From Undaria pinnatifida (taxonomy: Eukaryota > Sar > Phaeophyceae > Laminariales > Alariaceae): a stretch of 64,000 bases of DNA. Every line of letters starts with the position of its first letter. Position 1 is the first letter of the stretch. The DNA lies in NCBI GenBank assembly GCA_012845835.1, contig JABAKD010000011.1, positions 8,494,381-8,558,380 on the forward strand, given 5' to 3'. A model generated the notes under the pieces. The model searched no databases and was not told the origin of the DNA. It was given only the letters and a program-made list of their open reading frames with translations. Positions 35,901 to 48,507 of the stretch are shown here, piece by piece. The position numbers and the translations under genes were made by a program.

Positions 35901-36129
35901 AACAACGGCGGACTAATGTTGATGCTGGGGTCGAAGCCGACTGGAGTTTGCTTTTGCAGGTAAAAAATAATGCCAGGCATGCTGTATGGTGGGCGTGGTC
36001 AGAATGCGGCGCTATTATAGTGGTTGCGATTAGGAGGGCCGAAAGGTTAGCCGGTGTCGCCCCTTTAGCTGTGGAGGAGGAGGATGGGACAGGGAGGAGC
36101 AAGGGGCAGCAGTGTGCTAGTCTGTTCGG

Positions 36130-38430
36130 ACTTGTGGGTTCCTGCTTTGCAGCCTGTCGATGTTGACTTGTGGAGTGGCGTGTGCGATGTCTGTGCGTCT
36201 TTTTTTTTTCCCTGTTGTCTTTCCCTGTTTTTTCACTCTTTTTTTGTGCTCGCCGTGGCAGATCGATGAGTGATGCCAACACATATACTCATAAATGGCG
36301 GGGTTCCGTCTATCAGGGATGCTTTATAGGGGTACTAAATGTTATAGATGTGGGCGGTGTTTTTGCTGTCAATCTTGGTGGTGTGGAAACCCTCTGATGG
36401 CGGTGCCTGTACTTCCGTGTTTGAAGTAACGCTTCTGTGATTTCGCGGGGGGCGGCGGTGCGGGGTGAGAGAGTCCGTCGGAGGTAGTTTGACCGAAGTG
36501 GTGCTGGCTGTCGGTTGCCCCAAGAAGTTTGGGATAGGAGTTTGGGGGGGCGTGGATGACCCCGTTTTTTTGACGTTGTGCGCCAGTGGTGCGCGCATTG
36601 GGGAGGGAATGCTAAGGTGGACTGAGAACGAACCCGTTTTCTTTGTTGGGCGGTGGCGGTGATGGAGGAAGAACGGCGGCTTCAAGTAAATAATATACGA
36701 TGTATACATATCACGCGAAAGCGTTTCGCTTGTTGCACAAACGCTATCCTTGTAATTGTGATGGTATACGGGTATCGCTGTGTGCTGTTTGCGCGTCGCG
36801 AAATTCCTTGCACTATTATTACGGTTCGGGCGCATACCCTTCTTCAGCAGGTCGGGCTGCTTCGTGTGGCTGATGCTGCAATCTAGTCATTTTCCACGTG
36901 TTTTATCTTAAGTCCCGAAAGGGGTAATCATGTTAATATTTTCATCGCGTTTTTTGCGAGGTGGGGTGATCGAGGTAGAATACGCCGTTCACCTGGTCGA
37001 GCTCCCGTTTTCTTTTTTTTTCTGTCGCTGGGGGTGAGAAAATGGCGAAATAATCACTCGTACACGCATTTTATGACGAGCGACAAAACGCCTGTGAATA
37101 ATGGAAATCCAGCCAAGAAATGCCCGTCTCCTCTTGCACCACAATCACCACCACCACCACCACCACTACTACGCTTCAAACTCGACCATCCCGCCAACGT
37201 TGTTCGCACAATCATCATCCCCCCAACAACAGGTATCTCACGCAAATGTACCTCGTTGATTGTCCGGAACTACAGCACGCAATGCTGATGGCTTCCAATA
37301 CTGAGTGAGGTGTTCATTTGATTCCCGCGTGCCCTCGCTTGCCTGTACAATCCGAATGCAGTAGCAGTACTGCTTCTTGAACGTAAAAACGCCATATTTC
37401 TACCACAACCACTCCCTATTAAAAACCCTTTTAGAACCCCTATGCTACTTAAACAAGTATTTTTTCTTCTAATCTTAAATGGGTTTCCAGTAGTAATGGC
37501 GTTACCGTACTACTTTCTTCCAACAAAACCCTAGCGTGGTACAGGTATTGTTCGAACGAAACGAAACGCATTTCCTCGCGGGCCAAAATCACTTGTGCAC
37601 GGTATTGCTATTTTGGAACCGGACGCACATCTGATTTTTTTCTGGACTTTTCGTTAGAGTACACTGCACAGTAGACTACTACCACTGTTGTAGCACTCTT
37701 CGTAGCCTTACAGGAAAAGTGTAGGCCCTTTCGGCCTGTCAAAACGAGCGTGCCAATACCCGCTGTGTGGGTTTCCTACCAGGTGGTATGCCACACGCGT
37801 GCAGTAGCTGTGAGTAGCTTCAACCCCTGTTGGAACTGCGCAACAAGCTGCTTGGGATTAGTGCAGGAGGGCTTTGCTGTACTATTCATACGTAGAAGGA
37901 TAAACTGCCGCTGGGTTTGAACTCTGCGGGGCTCAAAAACAAAAACAAAGCGCACCCGGTCTGTGCTCTTTTTTTGCACATCGCTTGCATCGCGGGCGTA
38001 CGTAGTGAGCAAATTCGAAAAAAAAAAAACGAGCAGCGGGAATAGCGAACACTGCAAATTGCACGATAAAAGGGAGGCATGTATCGGGCGAGGGGGGGGG
38101 GGGGGGAGAGCCGCCTGTGACCATTTCCCCAGAAGGTCGTTAGGCGTATCAGCCCCTGCCTGTCGAGTTGGAAAGCAAACCTTTGAGCGGGGAAAATAAA
38201 ATTGGTACCAGGTAGCGCTGTGAGTCGGTAGTATTTTTACCACTGAAAACTAAAGTCGGTAGGTGCCGTCAGCCAACTAACTAACTTTAGCCGGCAAAGT
38301 CGGCCGGCGAATCCAGCTGGTGGCCAGCCGACTTGCCGACTTCAGTCAGGCGAGAGAGCCGACCCACAGCTCTAAAAAATGGTGTCCACCCTGACAGCAT
38401 CCGTAGGACAAACGAGCCGCCCGTGTATCA
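36130..38430. other. No recognisable gene
   Basis: Open frames are short and lack protein-like features. Seen: a (CAC)n stretch at 37139-37165, an AACAACAATC-type low-complexity area, a poly-G run at 38091-38106, and CCGACT/GTCGGC-rich sequence at 38250-38345. No splice-consistent exon was found. Confidence 0.4.
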
Positions 38431-39240
38431 CGCAGCTTGCAAAGATGAGAGTACCGACCCTAAATTTATCGAACTCACAGCTGACGCGTTTAGAAGAATT
38501 TCATGTGAAAAAAAAAACAGAGAGCAATGGCAGTTTTCGGCATATCCGACATGAAGAGATACCGCGGCTCTCAGGTATTTGGCACTCTGGCAAATGCGAA
38601 GTGTAGCAGTTCAATTTCTCTAGTCCATGTTTTGGTACTGTCGTTCACTTATCTGCGACTTTTTTTTTTTCTTCTGTATTTCAATCATTGACCGAAGCAC
38701 AAACAGCTTGCAGCGTCTACAAGCTCAACACGCCCGACAGATGCATTCCGCTACATGGCATACTATTCGTAACTTTGCCTTAAATTCACATGGGGAACAC
38801 AGAACAACGCCGGCTAGCGCCGGATTGCAAATACACCGGAGATAAATTGACGCAACATGCATTCAAATACTACGTGGAAGTGTAGTGAGATCATTTTTTT
38901 CCCTCCCCCCATCCGCCGGAGGATAAAAACAAAACAAAAAAACAACAACAAAGAATACAGGACACGCCCGGCCGACGCATCACGAAGCTTGAAAAAGCAA
39001 GAGCATCGACCACTCAATCGTTTGGACTCACAACTGAGTTTTAACTTCAACTCATTTTTTTTGTTTTGATCCTCCGGCGGATGGGGAAGAATAAAGCTTA
39101 AGCTCATCACACTTCCACGTATTGTCATGCATGTCGTCCAACTGAGGTATTTTAAATCGCGTGATAAACGCTGAGCATCAACTACTCAATCGATCGAACT
39201 CACAGCTCACGAATTCAGAAAAAACTTCATTAAAAAAAGG
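38430..39240. repeat. Family D inverted pair with three 70-bp modules
   Basis: Left arm 38861-38940 and right arm 39055-39135 are reverse complements (CTCCGGCGGATGGGG and CACTTCCACGTA blocks) about 110 bp apart. Copies of the module (GCTTGCAAAGATGAG ... TCGAACTCACAGCTGACG) lie at 38432-38515, 38975-39050 (degenerate) and 39170-39240 (degenerate). From 39240 to 40040 nothing was assigned. Confidence 0.55.
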
Positions 39241-40049
39241 CAACCCCGTCGACGCGCGCCGCTCGTTGAAAGCTCGACGCCACGCGCAGCCCCTCTTACC
39301 AAAACAAAAAAAATATCTCTGGCTCTGGTTCACATTGAACTACAGTAGTAGCTTCGTTCACTGCTCGTCTCTTCGCACACCCCACTCACCGTTGGCACCT
39401 CATTCCACTGACATCGTTCGTACCGGACATGCCGCTGATACATCATTCCACTGACACATACGCCTCTCTAACTTCGTACTCCGTCACCATCTTCCCGCTT
39501 CCCTACCCTGCAGCCACACTCTCAGCTTCACAAGCAAACGCCAAAACCAACACACCCGTGCCACCGCGCAGCGCACAAGGCCAGCGCCCCTTCTTGTCCC
39601 CCCCCCCCCCCAACTACCTGTAGGTCTCGGCGCTGCTCGTGTCACCTCGGACCAGGCGCGAACCAGGCGTCAAGCAACAATTCCAAATTGCCACCGAGAG
39701 CAATAACAAGTGCCCCATACGTAAGGAAAAGTGCTCGCATGAGGGAAGCTATTAACAGTCGGATAAAACGACTTGTGCGCCCAAAAACGCCTGCAAATGA
39801 CAGCGGGCTTTCGACACCAGCGAGAGCGCGGATTCCCGGTTTCACCTTTTCGTAGCTGCAAAACTTATCCCAGACAAAATTCAACTCGTTCAAAAACGCG
39901 GAGTGTATTTCTAAAACGGAAGGTTTACTCGAAAAAGAAAAACACAAAACCAAGGGATGGACGTCAACTGCTGACCTGTACTTGGGAACGTCTTGGCTCT
40001 CATTTCTATTTTTCCCATGCCGGACCGAGCTGCCGGTACTCAGAGCACC

Positions 40050-40330
40050 CCCCCCCCCCCCCCCCCTCCCCTTCATGCATCTCGCCGAACACCTCATGGC
40101 GCTTCGGGCTTGGTGCAAGCAATGTCTGCCTGGTTGGTGAGAACCCGACGTGTTCCGTCCTGGCATTGCAGGGATGCGAGGGTCTATGGTCATACGATTA
40201 TGGCCATTCACAAACAGAGCACACACCCCCCGCCCCCTGGCTACTCCCCTTTCCGTCCCGGCTTTGCGAGGTTGCGAGGGTCTACGACACGGTCTAACGA
40301 CTGCGCGTACGGCCATGCATGTTAAGCAGT
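40050..40330 (-). mobile_element. Element C, two truncated copies
   Basis: 40050-40225 is the 5' half of element C in reverse orientation, next to a poly-C run at 40048-40066 (poly-G in element orientation). A second, shorter piece (40235-40330) repeats the GTCCCGGCTTTGCGAGG and GCGAGGGTCTA blocks. Confidence 0.6.
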
Positions 40331-40852
40331 ACACCCCCCGTCCCCCGTCCCCTCCCCACTTCCCCCTGAAGCTTTTACGAACGGTAGTCGCTATTTTGTG
40401 TGAGAAAATACTTCAGAAAAGCGAGGGATAGTGCTCGCAGAAAAAAAACGGTCATACCTGATCCTTATACCGCTGCAAAACGCATCCCAAACTATGTCCA
40501 AGTAGCCCTTCCCCCCTCCTGCAACGGACGGGTACTATTAATACTGAAAACAAAAATTCACACTAATCCAAGTAACCTGTCCACAAAATGACGCCGAAAA
40601 GGGCTGAAAAAAAAAAACGCCTCAATTAAAGGCCGTCCCACAGTATGAGTCACGCCGATTCCACGCAGTCTTTTCGCTAAGCGGGGGCTTGCACTTTGGA
40701 AAAGAGCAGAAAAAACCCGCCACAAAAGGTACCTTGCGGGATAATTTCACCACCTGCAAAACGTATGCTACACTGTTTCCAAGTGGTTTGTCCCCAAAAC
40801 AAGGGCGCAGACGGAAGAGGGGTTAAAAAAAGCCGCCGCAAAAGCCGCCGCC

Positions 40853-43800
40853 CTACGGGATGATCGTCGGAGCCGACGCCTCTGCCGCCGCTGTCGCAGA
40901 GCCCCCCTCCTCGCCCCCCCCCGCTGCACCACCCTCGCCTCCACCCCCACCATCGTTAGCATCTCCTTCCCCCGAGGAGGAGGACACTGCTTGTTCCTCT
41001 TCAGCAGGCGGAGCCACCACGGGAGCAGCCTTCTTGATGCTCTTGATCATGCCGTACTGCATCAGGCCCTTAGTGAACGCCTGGTGCATGCGCTCGATGC
41101 ACCACGCGTCGCGCACGGTCTTGTAGTACGACCGAGGCACGCGTAGCCAGGGCCACGGGTTCACCACGCCCACCCAGACTGACCCGTAAGATTTCATGGT
41201 TTTTATCGCCGGAGTTTGTGGAGATACCGAGGGGCCGCGGACGGGAAGGGGGGCGGACGGGAGGGTGGGGTGGGGTATTAAATATCATGGTTTTGATCAC
41301 TGTGATTAGAGGAGAGGTCGAGGGGGCGGGGAGGAGGGGAGGGGAGTCCTTTCATAACATTAAACAACGGGTTTGGTGGAGATGTCGAGGGGGCGGGCAT
41401 GGGGCGGGGGCTGTAGGGGGCGCGGTAAGGGGGTTGAGTGTTCCATTAATATATAATTAAATCATGGTTTTGATCTCCGGGCTTGTTGTTTGTTGGAGAC
41501 GCCGAGAGGGCACGGAGCGGGCTGATGGGGTGGGGGGACAGGTCGGAGCGGTTTGTAAGTGATGGGTAAAGAGGAGTGACTGTCCCACTATTTAAAAACA
41601 CGACATGGTTTTGATCATCGGCTTCATTGGCGACATCGAGGGGGCACAGGGAGGGGGGCGAGGGGAGGGGGGGGTACTCAGTTGTGCATGGCCGTAGTCG
41701 TATGATCATAGACCCTCGCATCCTTACTATGCCGGGACGGAGCACGTCGGGTTTTCACCAACCAGGCGGACATTGCTTTCACCAAGCGCGAAGCGCCGTG
41801 ACATGTCCGGCGAGTCGTATGAAGGGTGAACCGCATCCTTCCCAGAACCGGTCGTAACAACGGACTTCGGCACCTTGTGCCTACTTTCTTGCTTATGGAC
41901 GACAGCGACAACGAGTTACTTTGTTTTCTGGTGTGGCCACTCCAGAGACAGCAATGGGTGTTACTATGTAACTGCCTCGTGGGTGCCTTACCATCTTCAC
42001 CCTACGCGTGATGCGACCATTCCCTTTGTGCGCAGTTAGGGTTCCCCGCCACGCACAATATGATCTACTCGATAACCACTCACGGTGACCGTAAAAAAAC
42101 AAACAAAAAAAACGGTACCCTAGTTGTCTAGCTTACGCAGTGATTGCCATGTTATACAGCGTCGTTGCCAACCAACGCCAACCCCAATATACATACAATG
42201 TTTTACAGCGTCGGTGCCAACCGAGGCCAACTATCTTATGTATATTTTAATATGGGGGGGGAAAGAAGGGAGCCTTCATCGAGGACTGTTATCGTCCTGG
42301 CCATGCCTCAAACCAACGTGGTCGAGATATACACTTGACTTCAACCTTAACGCTGACTCCGACCACCTGGGAAATTTCTCGGAAAGGGTATCTACAGCAC
42401 TTAGTGTGGGCTATCAACCATGTTGTCCAAGCTGGGCCAAGTCGTGAACACCATGGTGTTTTTTGGGAGCAAGAGACCGCTGTGTCACGCGGGGAAAAAG
42501 CTTGAACGACGCTGCTGCCTGCACAAGAGCCCAGCCCCCCCCCCCCCCCCCCCGAGACCGCTTGGCGGAGCGGGACATAGACCATTCAGCGCTCCTCCGC
42601 CACAGCATCGGCAGGGGCTGTGAGGTACCGTCTTGATTCTTTTAGAACTCCAAAAAGGTTGCTACTAATTTCAAGTAGTTTGTGCCCAAAAACGTGGCTG
42701 CGATTATAAAGGGGTTTCCTTGTAAACGGCGAATACTTTTCTCCTATACCAGATATATGCACGGACATTAAATCCCGCATACCGCACGTGTGGCCGATCG
42801 ACTGGGTTCTGCCGCAAACACCCGGTTTTACGGGTCGGTCAGGTTCCGCTGATTCCCGAATCGAAAAAAATCTCGTCTCAGACAGACGCACTCCAGGATT
42901 GCCTCGAGTTCGATAAAAGTCCCCTCCGCTCAACCCACAAGTAAGCACAAGGTGCCGAAGTCCGTCTGAGCTGTTCTCGGAAGGATGCAGCTAACTCTTC
43001 ACGCGGCTCGCCGATCACCTCACGGCGCTCCGCGCTTGGAGCAAGCAATGTCTGCCTGGTTGGTAAAAACCCGACGTGCTCCGTCCCGGCAAAGTAGGGA
43101 TGCGAGGGTCTATGGCCATACGACTACGGCCATGCACGAACTGAGTACACCCCCCTCCCCGCCCCCCCAACCCACGCCCGCGACAATGCGAATAGCATCC
43201 ATCTGTGTCTTGCTCAGTGAAAAAATAAATACAGGCACCTCAGTCGAGCCGTGGGAAGGCTGAACCCTCCGCACGATGGAAAAGGATGGCACGCGCCGCG
43301 GAGGAGAAAGGGTGACACCATTGACACACGCTTGTCTTGTCTAGAAGGTGGTTCGAAGGTAAAACATCTTATTGTAAGTATTGACCTGAAATTCGTCGAA
43401 CTCACGGCGGACGTCCTTGAAAATTATTTATAAAATAATCTATACGAGTAGTATGAGTTGAGCTGGCAAGAAAAAGCGAGGATAAAAAAAGGTCGTCTTT
43501 AAGTGAAGAAATAGTCTGGAGAACTGTCGTGAAAAAATTAAACTCACTTGATAACCTCCACGTTGGCGTCGTCTGCTCCGCCCAGTCCGCTGTCTCCACC
43601 TGCTCCAGCTCACCAGTCCCCTCCATTAGCTTCGCGTAGTCCTATCACAACCAGCAGCATCGCCAAAAACAAGGGAGGGGACCAGCGAGCAAGAGCGAAC
43701 ACAGTGAGAATGAGCAAGAGGGAGCGAGAATGAGCCAGAAAAAGCGAGAATGGGCGAGAACGAGCAAGATCGAGGGAAAAAAAGCGATACTGAGTGAGAA

Positions 43801-45623
43801 CGGGCGATAACGAGCAATATCTATCAACAGCGACATTGAAGGAGAAACAAGTGAGAACGAGCGAGGAACGAAGCGAAAACGAGCGATCAAGACCAAGAAC
43901 AAGCGAGAACAAAACGAGAACGAGGAAAAACGAGAGAGTACACAAACACGAGACACACGACGAGAGGGTGGACTCTACAGACACAAGAAACGCCGCCTCC
44001 TAGCAAAAGCAAGTGAAACAGAAACACACGAAGAACAAACCCATGCCCGAGGTGTGTAACAACGACATCTTTGTCGGCTGACGGTCTACCAGTAGTTTTG
44101 ACTCGTCAAGGCGTCTTTGGGCTTATCATACTAGCTTTGGTGGGTAGAATTCCTTGACGGCTGATCGCCAAGTCAGTCAAGGGGCAAGAGTACCGTCAAC
44201 CGACATCTTTGATGTTCCGACGATATTGCATAGTTCGTTAGTCAATTGACAAGTTCAGTCAGTCAGAAATACTTTGGCCAAAACGTGCTACGATACCTCT
44301 ATCGTAGTACGCGCCGTACAAATGACCCCCCCCCCTCCTCCCCGCTCCCCCTCTCCCTCCCCCCTGACATCTTTGGTGTTCCGACGATATTGCATAGTTT
44401 GTTAGTCGATTAACGACTTCAGTCAGTCAGAAATACTTTGTCCAAAATACTTCGTCCAAAACGTGCTATGATACCTCTATCGTAGTACGCGTCGTACAAC
44501 TGACCCCCCCCCCTCCCTTCCCCCCCCCCTCCTTCCCCTCCCTCCCCCCCTCCCTCTCCCCCTCCCCCCCCCTGCCCGCCCTGCCCCCCCCCCCCCCCCC
44601 CCCCCAATTACCACGGACATACGTTGATGGAGATGAAGTGGGGGTGTGTCCACTCGCTGTAGAGGAAGTCAAGCTTCTGCTCCTCGGCAGGTGTGAAGGG
44701 CTGCGTGGAGTTGTCCCTCTGACACCAGGTCGCGACCACCAGGTTCCTGTACGCAATGACGTCGACGCGTGCGCGCAGAAATACATGACTGAAAACATCG
44801 CGTCATCGAATCGACACCCGACAGAGACCAGGACGACGGTGTTCAAGGCCTGCCCTAGGTAACGGCTGATGTGACAGTCCAAACTAACTCTTCATGAACC
44901 TCGTTTGCAAGATTTTTGTTAGTGTAGGCGGCCGGGGGATAGAGGTAAGACCACCACTCAAAAAGTCAAGGTTATTTTAACATTTTTCTAGGAAGCTGCG
45001 ACAGCGTATATACAGCCCTCCTATTAATACACACTCACTCACCAATCGATCGGCGCGCAAACCGAAGGGGAATGGAGACAAGAGAGCAGCACATCATGGG
45101 GGGCAAAAAAAAAACATACCACGACACGATGGCCTCCAGCGTGGCGGCGCTCCAACTATCGCCCCCGTCCTCACTCCCCTTCCTCCCTTCCCCCGCCCCA
45201 ACCCGTGCTCATACCGCCGTGTACATCTATTGCCCCCGCTCCCATCGGACCAGCCGATCTGCAATATATGGTGTGTTCATATCCGCGAGGCTGTCCTTGC
45301 TTGATCGGTAACAACTCCGCTAATTCTTAACACACTTTTTCAATGTGTTTATTTCATCCCTCGGGCTTGAGCACGCCTCCTATTTCCTCGATAACTATAC
45401 CAACGACACGATGCCCGCCGCTGCCCCCTTCTCCCCCCCCGCTCTCCATTCTGAGTCCGCAATCCCACCCAGCTGCATCTATCCCCGTTCCCAGCGGATC
45501 AGTCAATCGGTCCGTCAGTCGGTTAAACATGAGTTGTCAGAGCCTGTCCTGTGATTGGTTGCGAACTACTTTATGGCAACGAGCTAATGTGAGACCAACA
45601 TCAGCAACAACAGCAGCAGCAGC

Positions 45624-45657
<34 letters not shown>

Positions 45658-45671
45658 GCAACAACAACAGC

Positions 45672-45717
<46 letters not shown>

Positions 45718-45719
45718 GC

Positions 45720-45774
<55 letters not shown>

Positions 45775-48507
45775 CTGATCAACACCAACACCAACACCAA
45801 CAAAACAGCCACAACACCAACAGTCGCTCACCCCCCCGGCTTGAGCACCCTCGTCATCTCCTCGATGTATTTTCCCTTGTCGGGCATGTGCTCGCCGCTC
45901 TCGCAGGCCCAGACCAGGTCGAAGGAGTTGTCTTCGAAGCTCATGTCCAAGGCGTTGGTCACCTGGAACTTGGCGTTCGGCACGCCCTGCTCTGAAGCCA
46001 GCTGCGTCGCGCGCTTCACCTGTTTACCACCGAAGGGTTTTGGGAAGAAAAGCAGGCCATAGAAGAGGGGGGGGGGGGGGGGGTTGACGGAACACAAGAT
46101 GGAAGTATAGACTATATATATACTACTTGCAGTAAAAACACAGGCAACAGAAGCTACGAACAAAACAAACATCACCTGCATGGGCACGGCAGCACTCTCT
46201 TCTGGGCAGAGTGTTCAGTATAGAGTGCAGAATACAGCATATACTCTCTCCGTTACAATAAAAAGCCTTAGAACATATTCGTAGACTACCCAGACAGCGT
46301 GGACTGACTATTATAACACACTAGGTTATCCTCTCTAATCAGCATGGTCTCAAGAATAGCCGACTGAGCAGCATACAGCTATTAATGGTAGTGGGTTAGC
46401 TTTTCCAATCAACGGAGTCGGAGTAGCACGCAAGCAGTGTATAAGCTATCCCTACTTTTGGTTTCGTTCTGTATGGTTTTGGTTCTAGTTTTTCGGGCTT
46501 CTGGTGAGGTTCGGTTTGGGTTGTATCAATTCTTCTGTCTAGAGGGAGTCTTACGAATACAGCGGCCTATCCCGATTTAAGAGTCCCTCGGAACAGGCCA
46601 GTGATCCCGCTGGCCCGCTCTCATCTCCATGCCGCTCTTACCTCAGATTGGGTATCATGTAGCTTTTGGTATAGGCGTCTCAAACATGTCGGTTGACGGC
46701 ACTCTTGACTTTTGACCGACAACCGTCAAGGACCGCTCCATACTAAAATCAGTATATTTACGTCTAAAGAAGCCCTGACGTGACAAAATTATCATTTAGA
46801 CCGTCAACATACACCTTTGGTCACAAGGCGTGACAAGCCGATTTGACTGCTCTTAACCCCTTCAGAGACCCCAACACCCCTCCTTATACTAAATTCAAGC
46901 GATTTTGCTCCCGAAACCGGGTTTTCCGTTGTGAAGGCGTTACGCCCGTTCTCTCTTATTATGGATGCTCTTAAATCGAGTACCCCGTACCTGCTTCGGG
47001 CTGAGCGTGATACCGGTAACGCTAGTCTCCGGCCCGAGCTTCTTGGCAAGGTAGCGCGATGTACCCCCCACGCCGCAGCCAACGTCTAGCACCGTCTTCG
47101 GGCTCTTGTCCGTCCCAGCCTCGACACCCCCCCACTTGGCCATCTCGTCGATGAAGTCGTACTTTGCTTGGATGAAGTTCTTGCGGAAGGCCCCCTGTTT
47201 TCGTGGGGAGTTGCAGGGGGAGGGAGGGATCGGGGCGGGGGGGGGGGGGGGGGGGGAGGACGGAGGGAGGGAGGGAGGGAGGGAGGAAGATTGCCTACCT
47301 CACCACAGCACCGTAACCTTTTGAGCTTGAAGCTCGCCCCCCCCAACTTCTTTTGAAGGAGAGTCACGCTCGAAATATAGAGCATCAGACAGACGAGACA
47401 CAAAAGAGAAAAAGAGAGCAAAACACATAAATTCGTTCAACTTGTTTCAGCGGGGTAGCTCGCCCCTCGACGAAAAAGCCACACCAATGACACGAACGCC
47501 GAAAATTCGAAAACTACGTGGGTAAGACACGGTGCGCGGTGCCACAAATACCTTCTTCCTCTCCTCATCGTTGTAGTAACCAAGGTGGATGTGCTCTCCC
47601 CAGTAGCTCTCCAAAATACCGTCCTGGGGCGTCACGAGATGAAACAAGAAAAACACAAGACACTTTAATTGATGGAGAACGTTTTACGCTTCTACCACTG
47701 CAAAAAAAAAAAAGATCCCACACTAACTTCAAGCTGTTTTCCAGCGAAACAAATGGGTGCAATTTCACAGGGGTTAAGAACAACAATAACAAGACGAAAA
47801 AAAAAAAACACGCGGGTTGATGCTGACGGTGGCGGCGATAGGGTTTGATACACAGGCATGCCTACAACAATTAACGCCGCAGACCATGATCATCGGTCGA
47901 ATCCCTCGTCCAAAGCACGACCGTCCCTCTTCCGCCTACGGAGCAACCCCCCCCCTTCCCCCGTCCCATCTTAAATACTCCAAAATTTTCTCACACCAAA
48001 GAGATTTTTGTCCCCTCTCCCCCTCCCGCCGAAAATAATCGATTTTTTCCCCCGGTTGTCGGGCTCTCACGACTCTGATTTTTCCACGAAATCGGGCCAC
48101 GCCTTACCTCAACATACCATTAACCATACCCATCCACCCTCCACGACAAACACGCCCAAACAGCTTTACGAATCACAGGCTTCATTCAGCCTTCTTTCGC
48201 CCCCCTCTTGGATGCATGCCGCCAACCGAACATCCTTCCACCCCTCCCCCCTCCGCCCTAATCTGACCCTTATCCCCTTTCCCCTTCCCTTCACCCCCCT
48301 CCCCCCCCTCCATTCCCCCCTCATATCCCCCATCTAAACCCTGACACCCACCTCCGTCCAAGCGTCGTACTCGTTGCCTACGGTGTTGGCCTCGGCGTCG
48401 TACGGCCTCGAGGGCGTGTCGAGGACTTTCAGCGCGACGGCCGCCAGAACCCCGACCGCCGCCACCGCCACCCCTACAACGGCAGTCCGCCGAGTAAGAA
48501 TGCCTCC
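40853..48507 (-). CDS. Tocopherol O-methyltransferase (VTE4-like), seven coding exons, 5' end missing
   Basis: A SAM-dependent methyltransferase of the gamma-tocopherol methyltransferase family, expected to methylate gamma- to alpha-tocopherol in the plastid. Coding exons in order: 48507-48352, 47623-47552, 47194-46991, 46019-45832, 44746-44623, 43641-43548, 41178-40853. All junctions are GT/AG and the phases agree, giving 387 residues from the first recovered exon. Motifs: a hydrophobic anchor-like helix (about 9-27), YDAWTEDGILESYWGEHIH, SAM motif I VLDVGCGVGGTSRYLA (about 111-126), GITLSPKQV, FDLVWACESGEHMPDKGKY, LKPGGNLVVATWCQRD, VETADWAEQTTPTW, and a C-terminal YYKTVRDAW..ERM...F.KGLMQYGMI. 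A Glu/Gly/Ala-rich tail of about 60 residues extends past the usual end. The 48507 exon has no ATG, so a 5' exon, probably with the targeting presequence, is upstream. Family assignment is strong; substrate is inferred. Confidence 0.88.
41675..42110 (+). mobile_element. Element C, full-length copy inside methyltransferase intron
   Basis: Lies antisense in the 2.4-kb last intron (41179-43547). It starts after a poly-G stretch at about 41645-41673 and ends in an AAACAAACAAAAAAAACGG tail at about 42110. Colinear over its length with 9365-9830. Confidence 0.7.
42985..43150 (-). mobile_element. Element C, truncated copy in methyltransferase intron
   Basis: Contains the GACGTGCTCCGTCCCGGC and CTATGGCCATACGACTACGG blocks in reverse orientation, abutting C-runs at 43150-43170. 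A 70-bp module of the R2 type follows at 43378-43437. Confidence 0.6.
43672..43985. repeat. GAGCGAGAAC-type degenerate decamer repeat
   Basis: A purine-rich array of GAGCGAGAAYGAG-like units in the intron between methyltransferase exons 43641 and 44623. The Ser/Phe-rich frames read on the minus strand and the Glu/Arg-rich frame on the plus strand are by-products. Confidence 0.75.
44202..44515. repeat. Roughly 166-bp tandem duplication in methyltransferase intron
   Basis: Copies at 44202-44335 and 44368-44510 share GACATCTTTG.TGTTCCGACG, a CAGTCAGTCAGAAATACTTTG block and ATACCTCTATCGTAGTACGC, each ending in a poly-C run. The TACGATACCTCTATCGTA core is self-complementary. A further C-rich stretch fills 44516-44606, directly behind the splice donor at 44622. 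Confidence 0.8.
45535..45776 (+). mobile_element. LINE 3' end with expanded (CAA)n tail, inside methyltransferase intron
   Basis: AGAGCCTGTCCTGTGA at 45540 and CGAGCTAATGTGAGACCAAC at 45581 match the LINE 3' end at 60830-60897 (AGCCTGTCTTGTGACC ... CGAGTTAATGTGAGAACAAC). The tail has grown to about 165 bp of CAA triplets with CAG interruptions. Poly-Val, poly-Leu and poly-Cys frames on the minus strand are artefacts of this repeat. Confidence 0.65.
46067..46083 (+). repeat. Poly-G tract in intron
   Basis: A run of about 17 G just upstream (in gene sense) of the acceptor at 46020, one of many long C/G homopolymers in this window. On the coding strand this is poly-C close to the 3' splice site. 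Confidence 0.8.
47220..47286 (+). repeat. G-rich tract with (GGGA)n
   Basis: About 20 G followed by six GGGA/GGAG units, lying 25 bp into the intron that precedes the SAM-motif exon (acceptor 47195). C/T-rich on the gene strand, so it could act as part of an extended polypyrimidine tract. Confidence 0.8.

Larger units (their letters stand above)
29434..36120 (+). repeat. Segmental duplication, copy B
   Basis: Colinear partner of 1-6250, and it includes the part of the unit that lies left of the window in copy A. It contains an AAT-type microsatellite (32455-32935) that copy A lacks, whereas copy A has the CAT array that this copy lacks. The 31330-36120 part carries no exon I can support. The right border is near 36120, after TGTGGAGGAGGAGGATG (compare 6205-6240). 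Confidence 0.7.

Noticed and set aside
45537-45831. Long minus-strand frames of poly-Val, poly-Leu and poly-Cys
   Set aside because: They are three frames of one (CAA)n tract in an intron of the methyltransferase gene.
48160-48340. Proline/Leucine-rich plus-strand frame
   Set aside because: Lies in a C-rich intron of the minus-strand methyltransferase gene.
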